Made by a program: the position numbers and the translations under genes. From Flavobacteriia bacterium (lineage in GTDB: Bacteria; Bacteroidota; Bacteroidia; Flavobacteriales_D; Crocinitomicaceae), in contig RFSL01000041.1 in NCBI GenBank assembly GCA_009923965.1, forward strand, positions 1 through 7,441: DNA of 7,441 bases, read 5' to 3'. Shown piece by piece: positions 1 through 5,933 of this stretch (the first letter of the stretch is position 1; every line of letters starts with the position of its first letter). A model generated the notes under the pieces. The model was not told the DNA's origin and did no database searches. It worked only from the letters and a program-made list of their open reading frames with translations.

Positions 1-985
1 ATTAAACCTTACTAAATCTTCAATGGCCGGTGACTTTGCACGATCTTTAGAGAGCCCTCAAACAGTTGCTGGATTTGCATATTCTATAATAAAAGATAAA
101 TTATCGAAAGATTACTATCAAAGGTATCTTCAACGATTAGACTCAGTTTCAAAAGAAGATGTTTTAGCAATGAGTAAGAAATATTTTACTTCAACTAATT
201 GCAACATAGTTGTTGTTGGAAATGAAGAGATTATTGAAAGCTTAAAGAAATTTGATTCAGATGGAAAAATTGAATTTCTAGATGCCTTTGCTGAAGAAGT
301 AAAAGATATAAAACCAGCAACAATTTCTAAAGACGAATTAATTGATAAATACCTTTTTGCAGTAAGTTTAACAAGTAATAAAAAAGAACTTGCTAAAAAA
401 GTAAAAAAGGTAAAATCCTATGAACGTGTTATTGACATGACATCTCCTCAGATTCCTATTCCCTTGAAAATGACAGAATATTTTGTGTCTCCAACTACGG
501 AAGCGCAAAAAATGGAAGGTCAAGGAATGGTATTTCAAAAGACTTTTTGTGATGGTAATTCAGGTTTTAAATTTGATATGCAAAGTGGCAAAAAAGATAT
601 GACTGCAGACGAATTAGCATCCAAGAAGAAGTCAAGTGGTTTATTTCCAGAAATGAATTATATAACAAATGGAACAAACTATGAATTAACAGGAATTGAA
701 AACGATAATGGCAATGAATACTATGTTTTAAAGTTGATAGATGGTGAAAATGTAAGCTATGACTATTATAATACAACTACTTATTTAAAGGAAAAAAGTA
801 TTTCAATACAAAAAGCTGGAGAAGAAACAAATGAGTCAACTACCACATACAACGATTACAAGAATGTATCGGGGATTCTATTTCCGCATAGTTTAACTAT
901 CTCTGTTGGACCAATGAATTTAATTGGAAAGGTTTCTAAAATGGAACTAAATGGTAAAATTGATTTAAAAAGTTTGAAAGAATAA
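1..985 (+). CDS. M16 family zinc metallopeptidase, C-terminal part (5' end outside the window)
   Basis: The reading frame is open from the left edge (first full codon at base 2), so the ATG at base 23 is an internal methionine and the true start lies outside. About 327 codons are visible. The first 80 or so residues (AGDFARSLESPQTVAGFAYS, then YLQRLDSVSKEDVLAMSKKYF and NIVVVGNEE) match the end of the second M16 (insulinase/pitrilysin-like) homology region, which helps form the chamber and is not the zinc-binding half. The HxxEH zinc motif would lie upstream and cannot be checked. The remaining 220 or so residues are a lysine-rich linker followed by a beta-strand-rich segment (YYVLKLIDGENVSYDYYNTT, then a SGILFPHSLTI strand). 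This resembles the LolA-like extension often found at the end of Bacteroidota M16 peptidases, which are usually exported to the periplasm or envelope. The gene converges on selD with 11 bases between stop codons. The family call is firm; the extension's fold is inferred from pattern only. Confidence 0.85.
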   Translation, partial: LNLTKSSMAGDFARSLESPQTVAGFAYSIIKDKLSKDYYQRYLQRLDSVSKEDVLAMSKKYFTSTNCNIVVVGNEEIIESLKKFDSDGKIEFLDAFAEEVKDIKPATISKDELIDKYLFAVSLTSNKKELAKKVKKVKSYERVIDMTSPQIPIPLKMTEYFVSPTTEAQKMEGQGMVFQKTFCDGNSGFKFDMQSGKKDMTADELASKKKSSGLFPEMNYITNGTNYELTGIENDNGNEYYVLKLIDGENVSYDYYNTTTYLKEKSISIQKAGEETNESTTTYNDYKNVSGILFPHSLTISVGPMNLIGKVSKMELNGKIDLKSLKE

Positions 986-1002
986 AACAAGTTTCTTTAT
1001 TC
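980..1002. terminator. AT-rich inverted repeat at the convergent gene junction, possible weak bidirectional terminator
   Basis: GAATAAA at 980-986 pairs perfectly with TTTATTC at 996-1002 around a 9-base loop. The arms contain the stop codon of the peptidase gene (983-985) and that of selD (997-999, minus strand). The stem is short and mostly A-T and has no strong T-run directly after it, so it would be a weak terminator at best. It is the only hairpin I see between the two converging genes. Chance is a real alternative in such AT-rich sequence. Confidence 0.3.
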
Positions 1003-2031
1003 AACAATAATTGAAAATTCTTTTTTAAGCTCAAACTTTCCTATTTCAAACAAGGGAAGTTTTTCAGCCTCAAATAATTTACATACTTCACCTTTAAAGT
1101 CAGGATGAACAGAGAATAAAAGTCCACCATTTGTCTGTGGATCACACAAGGTCAGCAACATTTCTCCTGAAATTCCGCTGACATCAGCACCATACATTTT
1201 CCAATTACGCATTGTGTTATCAGGATAAACCCATTGCTTTGCAAGTTCTGCCGCGCCAGTCAAAAGTGGAATATTTTTATTCTTTATGATGGCAGAGATT
1301 CTTCCATTATCTGTCATTTCAATTAAATGCCCCAATAAACCAAAGCCAGTTATATCAGTCATTGCAGAAACAGAAGGAAAGTCAGCTAATTTCTCTCCCA
1401 TGAAATTTAATTGACACATACTCTCAGTTAGGATTTCTGAAAAATGAGCACTTTCTAATCCACGCTTTATAGCGGTAGATAATATTCCAGTTCCAATAGC
1501 TTTAGTAATAAATATAATATCTTCAGCTTGTGCAGTATTGTTCTTCTTTATCTTATTTTTAGAAACAATTCCATTTACAGCTAAGCCAAATATTGGCTCA
1601 TTATTTTCAATTGAATGACCTCCAGCGAGCGAAATTCCAGCAAGACGGCAAGTTTCTGTTGCACCTTTTAATACTTCAGTAGCAATAGCAATTGGCAATT
1701 TTGAACTTGGCCAGCCAAGAATACTCAATGCTAAGATTGGTTTTCCACCCATAGCATAAACATCACTGATTGCATTTGCTGCGGCAATTCTTCCAAAGTC
1801 GTAGGGAGAATCTACAATAGGTGTGAAAAAATCTGTTGTACTTATTAAACAAAGGTCCTCGTTTAATAAATAAACTGCCGCATCATCAGAACTTGAATTA
1901 CCAACTAATAGCTGCTCTGTATTTACTGCATTGACTCCTTTTAACAGCTCTTTTAACTCTTGAGGTGGAATTTTACAACCACAGCCGCCACCATTGGTGA
2001 ATTCAGTTAATTTTATTGTGTTATTTTCCAT
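997..2031 (-). CDS. selD: Selenide, water dikinase (selenophosphate synthase), Cys form
   Basis: The product makes monoselenophosphate, the cell's selenium donor, from selenide and ATP, releasing AMP and phosphate. At 344 residues it has the usual length. The N-terminal glycine-rich loop reads GGGCGCK with Cys17, Cys19 and Lys20, the same numbers as the catalytic Cys17 and Lys20 of the E. coli enzyme. Position 17 is cysteine, so no Sec decoding is needed. Further family marks are DDAAVY (49-54, a metal/ATP-binding Asp), TDFFTPIVDSPYDFGRIAAA with AISDVYAMGGKP (the AIRS/PurM-type ATP-binding core), the AGGHS loop, TDITGFGLLGHL and the DPQTNGGLL motif in the second domain. The start is the only ATG that keeps the whole loop. 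It overlaps the end of selU by 11 bases, which suggests translational coupling. Its visible consumer is SelU next door. No selA, selB or selC is in the window, which fits a role in tRNA selenouridine formation. Confidence 0.97.
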   Translation of the reverse strand: MENNTIKLTEFTNGGGCGCKIPPQELKELLKGVNAVNTEQLLVGNSSSDDAAVYLLNEDLCLISTTDFFTPIVDSPYDFGRIAAANAISDVYAMGGKPILALSILGWPSSKLPIAIATEVLKGATETCRLAGISLAGGHSIENNEPIFGLAVNGIVSKNKIKKNNTAQAEDIIFITKAIGTGILSTAIKRGLESAHFSEILTESMCQLNFMGEKLADFPSVSAMTDITGFGLLGHLIEMTDNGRISAIIKNKNIPLLTGAAELAKQWVYPDNTMRNWKMYGADVSGISGEMLLTLCDPQTNGGLLFSVHPDFKGEVCKLFEAEKLPLFEIGKFELKKEFSIIVE

Positions 2032-3037
2032 TGCTTAATTCAAAAAGGTGTTTTGCAATTTGAGAATTGTTTTTCGATTTACATTCTATCTGAAATTTCT
2101 TCCCCAATGGATGGATTTCCTTTTGATAGGTATAAGTCTTGTCATAGTAAATTAAAGCTATTGAAAAAGCTTCTCGAAGCTCCCCTATTTCTATATGATT
2201 AATTGCTTTTTTTGCATGTTGAGGTCCAAGGCGCTTAGAAATTCGGTCCATACAAAATTGTAAATCTTCTTTTGAAAAAGCACCATAATCTTCCATAATT
2301 TGATCTAAACGCAGTTCAAAGGTCTTGTCAAGAAAATAATGTGGTGCTTGACGCATTTGATTCCAAATTCCTTCTGGGATAATTCTAGCACCAACCGTTC
2401 TACTTTCATCTTCAACCCAACAATTCTTTTTATTTGTTCTAATTAGTTGGAAGGAAAGATTATTTTCAAATTGTTCCTGGCTGGGCTGCTTTCCCCGACC
2501 TAAAGCTCCAAAAGAAGAACCCCGATGATTTGCCAAACCCTCTAGATCTATTATTGCCATAGCTTTTTTATCTAACTCATGCAAAATATGTGTTTTCCCA
2601 CTTCCAGTCATTCCCCCAAGAATAGAAAAGTTATAGTTTACCTCAAAAGATTTTAAAACTTGCTGTCTGTAAGACTTGTAACCTCCTTTAATTATAGTGA
2701 CTTTTAAACCAAAAAATTCCAATAGATAAGCAAAAAAGGAACTTCTCATTCCTCCTCGCCAACAATGAACAACTATATTTTCTTTGTATTCTACTAATTT
2801 AACAGCTTGTTTTAAGCGCTTGCTTAAATGAGGACCAGTTAACTCTAAACCTTTTAAAATAGCGTGTTTCTGCCCTGCTTGTTTAAAGGTAGTTCCAACA
2901 ATTTTTCGTTCTTCTGTGTTTAAAATAGGAATGTTTACAGCACCAGGAATATGCCCTTTATCGAATTCAATTTCGCTTCTAACATCAATGATGAATGATG
3001 TATCTAATAAATCCCAGGAGAATGCAATGCTTCCCAT
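2021..3037 (-). CDS. selU: tRNA 2-selenouridine synthase (rhodanese plus P-loop domain)
   Basis: Also called mnmH or ybbB. The enzyme replaces sulfur by selenium in 5-substituted 2-thiouridine at the wobble position of tRNAs for Lys, Glu and Gln, using selenophosphate; work on the E. coli enzyme shows a geranylated intermediate. The N-terminal rhodanese domain (about 1-125) has DVRSEIEFDKGHIPGAVNIP and the active-site loop HCWRGGMRS with Cys92. The C-terminal P-loop domain starts with a Walker A motif GMTGSGKT (142-149), followed by the family blocks DLEGLANHRGSSFG (164-177), FENNL (190-194) and WVEDESR (207-213). The length of 338 residues is slightly below the E. coli protein. The start is well fixed: an in-frame TAA lies three codons upstream and the preceding gene's stop is 12 bases away. 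The upstream sequence is A-rich with no Shine-Dalgarno, as is usual in Bacteroidota. The 3' end overlaps selD by 11 bases, so substrate maker and user are expressed together. Confidence 0.96.
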   Translation of the reverse strand: MGSIAFSWDLLDTSFIIDVRSEIEFDKGHIPGAVNIPILNTEERKIVGTTFKQAGQKHAILKGLELTGPHLSKRLKQAVKLVEYKENIVVHCWRGGMRSSFFAYLLEFFGLKVTIIKGGYKSYRQQVLKSFEVNYNFSILGGMTGSGKTHILHELDKKAMAIIDLEGLANHRGSSFGALGRGKQPSQEQFENNLSFQLIRTNKKNCWVEDESRTVGARIIPEGIWNQMRQAPHYFLDKTFELRLDQIMEDYGAFSKEDLQFCMDRISKRLGPQHAKKAINHIEIGELREAFSIALIYYDKTYTYQKEIHPLGKKFQIECKSKNNSQIAKHLFELSNGK

Positions 3038-3049
3038 TTTTACTTAAAA

Positions 3050-3823
3050 TTATGCTGATTTTCTTATAAACTGAATAGAAATAGCGTTAAAAATCTCCGC
3101 TTGTTCAATGTTTACTACGTGTCCGCAATTTGGAACGACATTTAATTCAATGCGCGGATTTAAATCCACAATAGCTTTTACAGGCTCGAGAAACATGTGA
3201 TCCTCACTACCCATTATATAAATAGTAGGTTTATTATTACTTTCATGTTCCACAAGATTAAGGTAAGTTGTTAATCTGGCAGTTAATTTAAACCAGCGAT
3301 TAAATTCCTTTGTCATAAGTTTTTTTGCCTCATTAATAAACAAGACTCGAGATGTCTTATGGTTCTTTTTAGGCATGATAATTCTTGCTAGCAAAGCATA
3401 TAAAGTCATGTAAGGCAGAAAAGGATTAAGTATTCTACCAATTCGTAAAAGCAACCTCGACTTAATATTTAAGCGTGTAATTGCTCCAGAGAAAATCATT
3501 GACTTAACAATACTTGGTTTTAGGGCAAAAATTTGGTAAATTATAATTGTCCCTAAAGAAACACCGATAAAATGTGCTGAAGCTATTTTATTAAATTCTA
3601 CAACCTCAATTACATCTTGTGCAATCATTTCAAAAGAGTAATTTTTGGAAGTTTTTAAATCTTTTGATTTTCCGTGACCTCTTAAATCAATTAGCAATAG
3701 ATTAAAATTTTCAGAATAGGCCTTAACTTGCTTATGCCAAATACTTGAGCTACCACCTGCACCATGGATGAAAACACACCATTCTTTACTATTTGTATTA
3801 AGTATTTTTTTAAAATATAGCAT
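3050..3823 (-). CDS. Alpha/beta-fold hydrolase, substrate unknown
   Basis: This is a soluble alpha/beta hydrolase of 257 residues with a complete catalytic set. The oxyanion-hole motif is HGAGG (20-24), a second strand and loop reads LLIDLRGHGKS (43-53), the nucleophile Ser89 sits in GVSLG, the acid is Asp208 in GSEDHMF, and the base is His235 in NCGHV. The region at about 115-190 (Arg- and Leu-rich, RLLLRIGRILNPFLPY) is the lid and carries no other known motif. There is no signal peptide. I chose the ATG at 3823; an in-frame TTG two codons upstream (3829) is possible but sits in a promoter-like sequence close to the terminator. The family covers esterases, lactonases, haloperoxidase-like enzymes and others, so no reaction can be named. 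It is first in an apparent operon with selU and selD, 12 bases from selU. That context is suggestive, but a role in selenium metabolism is only inference. Confidence 0.88.
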   Translation of the reverse strand: MLYFKKILNTNSKEWCVFIHGAGGSSSIWHKQVKAYSENFNLLLIDLRGHGKSKDLKTSKNYSFEMIAQDVIEVVEFNKIASAHFIGVSLGTIIIYQIFALKPSIVKSMIFSGAITRLNIKSRLLLRIGRILNPFLPYMTLYALLARIIMPKKNHKTSRVLFINEAKKLMTKEFNRWFKLTARLTTYLNLVEHESNNKPTIYIMGSEDHMFLEPVKAIVDLNPRIELNVVPNCGHVVNIEQAEIFNAISIQFIRKSA

Positions 3824-3826
3824 ATG

Positions 3827-3855
3827 CAATATTAAGCAAAAAAAAGGACACTCAA
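3827..3855 (-). promoter_or_regulatory. Possible promoter for the hydrolase-selU-selD operon
   Basis: Bacteroidota housekeeping promoters typically carry TTTG or TTG near -33 and TAnnTTTG near -7. On the minus strand there is TTG at 3855-3853, then 18 bases, then TAATATTG at 3834-3827, one base off the -7 consensus. Initiation about 7 bases downstream would fall on or next to the hydrolase ATG at 3823, giving an almost leaderless mRNA. The -33 element lies inside the dnaK terminator hairpin. The match is modest and may be chance in AT-rich DNA. Confidence 0.25.
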
Positions 3856-3870
3856 AATGAGTGCCCTTTT
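3838..3870 (-). terminator. Rho-independent terminator of dnaK
   Basis: Read on the minus strand, the stem GGGCACTCA (3866-3858) pairs with TGAGTGTCC (3854-3846) over nine base pairs, one of them a G-U wobble, around a 3-base loop. Eight T residues (3845-3838) follow at once, and four A residues precede the stem. It lies 20 to 53 bases past the dnaK stop, a classic position. In the plus direction the wobble becomes an A-C mismatch and only four T follow, so it is oriented for dnaK. Confidence 0.9.
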
Positions 3871-3890
3871 CAGTTTAAAAATTTATTGTA

Positions 3891-5801
3891 TTACTTTTTC
3901 TCATTTACTTCTTCAAAATCGACATCTGTAACTTCATCTTGTGGATTTGTTTCAGCACCTGAATCTGAGGAGTTTCCAGCATCTTGACCTCCCTGAGGAT
4001 TTGCTGCATTATACATATCTTGAGAAGCTGCTTGGAATATCGTATTTAATTTCTCCATTGCAGGCTCAAGATTTTCGATGTTACGCGCTTCAAACTCCTT
4101 TTTCAATTCAGCTAAAGCATCCTCGATAGGTTGTTTTTTATCTACTGGAATCTTATCTCCGTATTCTTTCAATTGACGCTCTGTTTGAAATATCGCAGAA
4201 TCTACTTTGTTAATCAATTCAACTTCTTCACGTTTTTTATTGTCTGATTGAGCATTTGCTTCTGCTTCTGCTTTCATACGCTTAATTTCTTCGTCAGATA
4301 GTCCAGAAGAAGCTTCAATCTTAATTGATTGCTCTTTTCCTGTTCCTTTATCTTTTGCAGAAATGTTCATTATTCCATTTGCATCAATATCAAATGTTAC
4401 TTCGATTTGAGGAACGCCTCTTTGTGCTGGTGGAATATCTGTTAATTGAAAGCGACCTAAAGTTTTGTTATCATTTGCCATCGGTCGTTCTCCCTGTAAA
4501 ACATGTATGTCTACACTTGGTTGATTATCCGAAGCCGTTGAAAACGTTTCAGACTTCTTTGTAGGAATTGTTGTATTTGCATCAATAAGCTTTGTTAAAA
4601 CTCCACCCATTGTTTCAATACCAAGTGATAAAGGAATAACATCTAACAACAATACATCTTTTACATCACCAGATAAAACTCCACCTTGAATTGCAGCACC
4701 TACCGCAACAACTTCATCGGGATTAACACCCTTAGAAGGTGCTTTTCCAAAAAAGCGTTCAACAGCATCTTGTATGATTGGAATTCGTGTTGATCCACCA
4801 ACTAAAATTACTTCGTTGATGTCTTTTGGCGTTAATCCTGCATTCTTTAATGCTTTACGACATGGTTTGATAGTACGTTCAACTATTTCAGAAATCAATT
4901 GCTCAAATTTAGAACGCTGTAAAGTGCGTACTAAGTGCTTTGGAATTCCATTTACAGGCATAATATACGGTAAGTTAATTTCTGTAGATGTTGTTGACGA
5001 CAATTCAATTTTAGCTTTTTCAGCAGCTTCTTTTAATCGTTGTAATGACATTGGATCTTGACGTAAATCAACACCCTCATCTGACTTAAATTCATCTGCT
5101 AGCCATTGAATAATCGCATCATCTACATCATCTCCACCTAAATGTGTATCACCATCAGTAGAAAGAACTTCGAAAACACCATCTCCTAATTCTAAGATAG
5201 AAACATCATGTGTTCCACCACCAAAGTCAAAAACAACTATTTTTTGATCGATACCTTTTTTATCTAAACCATAAGCCAAAGCAGCTGCAGTTGGCTCATT
5301 GATGATTCTTTTAATTGTTAATCCAGCAATTTCTCCAGCTTCTTTCGTTGCCTGTCGTTGTGCATCGTTAAAATAAGCAGGAACTGTTACAACAGCTTCT
5401 GTTACCTCTTGCCCTAAATAATCTTCAGCAGTCTTCTTCATTTTCTGAAGAATCATCGCAGAAATTTCTTGCGGCGAATAAAGACGATCATCTATTTTAA
5501 CTCGCGGTGTATTATTATCTCCTTTTACTACAGTATAAGGTACACGACCTATTTCTTTTTTACATTCATCAAAACTAGACCCCATCATTCGCTTTATAGA
5601 CGAAATTGTTTTCTCTGGATTTGTAATTGCTTGACGTTTTGCTGGATCTCCAACTTTTCGTTCACCGCCTTCTACAAATGCAACAACTGAAGGAGTTGTT
5701 CTTTTACCTTCTGAGTTCGATATAACTACCGGCTCATTTCCTTCCATAACTGAAACACATGAATTTGTTGTGCCTAAGTCGATTCCTATTATTTTTCCCA
5801 T
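3891..5801 (-). CDS. dnaK: Chaperone protein DnaK (Hsp70)
   Basis: This is an ATP-driven cytosolic chaperone that binds exposed hydrophobic segments of unfolded proteins and works with DnaJ and GrpE, neither of which is encoded here. At 636 residues it is full length. The nucleotide-binding domain (about 1-382) has the three Hsp70 signatures: IDLGTTNS (7-14), DFGGGTHDVSIL (192-203) and VILVGGSTRIP (331-341), with Lys70 and Thr197 at the catalytic positions and Pro141 at the proline switch. His198 stands where E. coli has Phe, a variant I recall from flavobacterial DnaKs. The interdomain linker VLLLDV is at 383-388. The substrate-binding domain begins with PLSLGIET and is followed by a charged helical lid (about 505-600) and a Gln/Gly/Asn/Ser-rich tail ending EEVNEKK, close to the usual EEVxDKK end. 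The gene appears monocistronic, with a leader of up to 132 bases and its own terminator. Confidence 0.99.
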   Translation of the reverse strand: MGKIIGIDLGTTNSCVSVMEGNEPVVISNSEGKRTTPSVVAFVEGGERKVGDPAKRQAITNPEKTISSIKRMMGSSFDECKKEIGRVPYTVVKGDNNTPRVKIDDRLYSPQEISAMILQKMKKTAEDYLGQEVTEAVVTVPAYFNDAQRQATKEAGEIAGLTIKRIINEPTAAALAYGLDKKGIDQKIVVFDFGGGTHDVSILELGDGVFEVLSTDGDTHLGGDDVDDAIIQWLADEFKSDEGVDLRQDPMSLQRLKEAAEKAKIELSSTTSTEINLPYIMPVNGIPKHLVRTLQRSKFEQLISEIVERTIKPCRKALKNAGLTPKDINEVILVGGSTRIPIIQDAVERFFGKAPSKGVNPDEVVAVGAAIQGGVLSGDVKDVLLLDVIPLSLGIETMGGVLTKLIDANTTIPTKKSETFSTASDNQPSVDIHVLQGERPMANDNKTLGRFQLTDIPPAQRGVPQIEVTFDIDANGIMNISAKDKGTGKEQSIKIEASSGLSDEEIKRMKAEAEANAQSDNKKREEVELINKVDSAIFQTERQLKEYGDKIPVDKKQPIEDALAELKKEFEARNIENLEPAMEKLNTIFQAASQDMYNAANPQGGQDAGNSSDSGAETNPQDEVTDVDFEEVNEKK

Positions 5802-5933
5802 TTTTAAATTAATTTTTCAATTTTTACAATTTCACATTTTCAATTTATATGCCACAGCAATTTTATGCGAGAAAAATGACAAATTGATCTAATCAGTAAT
5901 AAATAAAGTGTCTTTTTGTCAGTCTATGTGACA
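5802..5933 (-). promoter_or_regulatory. dnaK leader and promoter region with TGTCA/TGACA half-sites
   Basis: This 132-base AT-rich gap separates the propeller gene's stop from dnaK and must hold the dnaK promoter. There is no CIRCE-type GCACTC repeat. On the minus strand TGTCA (5933-5929) and TGACA (5921-5917) form a perfect inverted repeat with a 7-base spacer, and a further TGTCA lies at 5881-5877. TAAAATTG at 5865-5858 is one base off the Bacteroidota -7 consensus, but the nearest upstream TTTG (5883-5880) is only 14 bases away, too close for a standard promoter. TGGCATATAAATTGAA (5854-5839) resembles a sigma-54 site but lacks the GC of the -12 element. The hexamer AAATTG occurs three times between 5846 and 5818. 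The bases just before the start are A-rich. I cannot choose among these signals. Confidence 0.45.

Noticed and set aside
23..25. ATG at base 23 as the start of the peptidase gene
   Set aside because: The frame continues to the left edge and the protein would begin in the middle of the second M16 region; the gene is cut by the window.
567..776. Minus-strand 69-codon frame inside the peptidase gene
   Set aside because: The translation is rich in His, Ser, Leu and Phe, as expected of an antisense shadow of Lys/Glu/Asn-rich coding sequence, and it lies wholly within a real gene.
1975..1984. Selenocysteine codon or SECIS in selD
   Set aside because: The catalytic position 17 is an ordinary Cys codon, with no in-frame TGA, so recoding is not needed.
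3824..3829. TTG start two codons upstream of the hydrolase ATG
   Set aside because: It adds only two residues, lies inside the possible -7 box and close to the terminator T-run, and an ATG follows directly. The ATG at 3823 is the simpler start.
4492..4510. Possible frameshift or non-standard residue in DnaK, suggested by the His198 variant signature
   Set aside because: The DnaK frame is uninterrupted and full length, and DFGGGTHDV is, as I recall it, a normal variant in flavobacterial DnaKs, not damage.
3941..5690. Plus-strand open frames of 62 to 95 codons opposite dnaK
   Set aside because: They lie antisense to a fully conserved dnaK, have low-complexity Leu/His/Phe-rich translations, and show no domain or start signal. 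They reflect codon use of dnaK.
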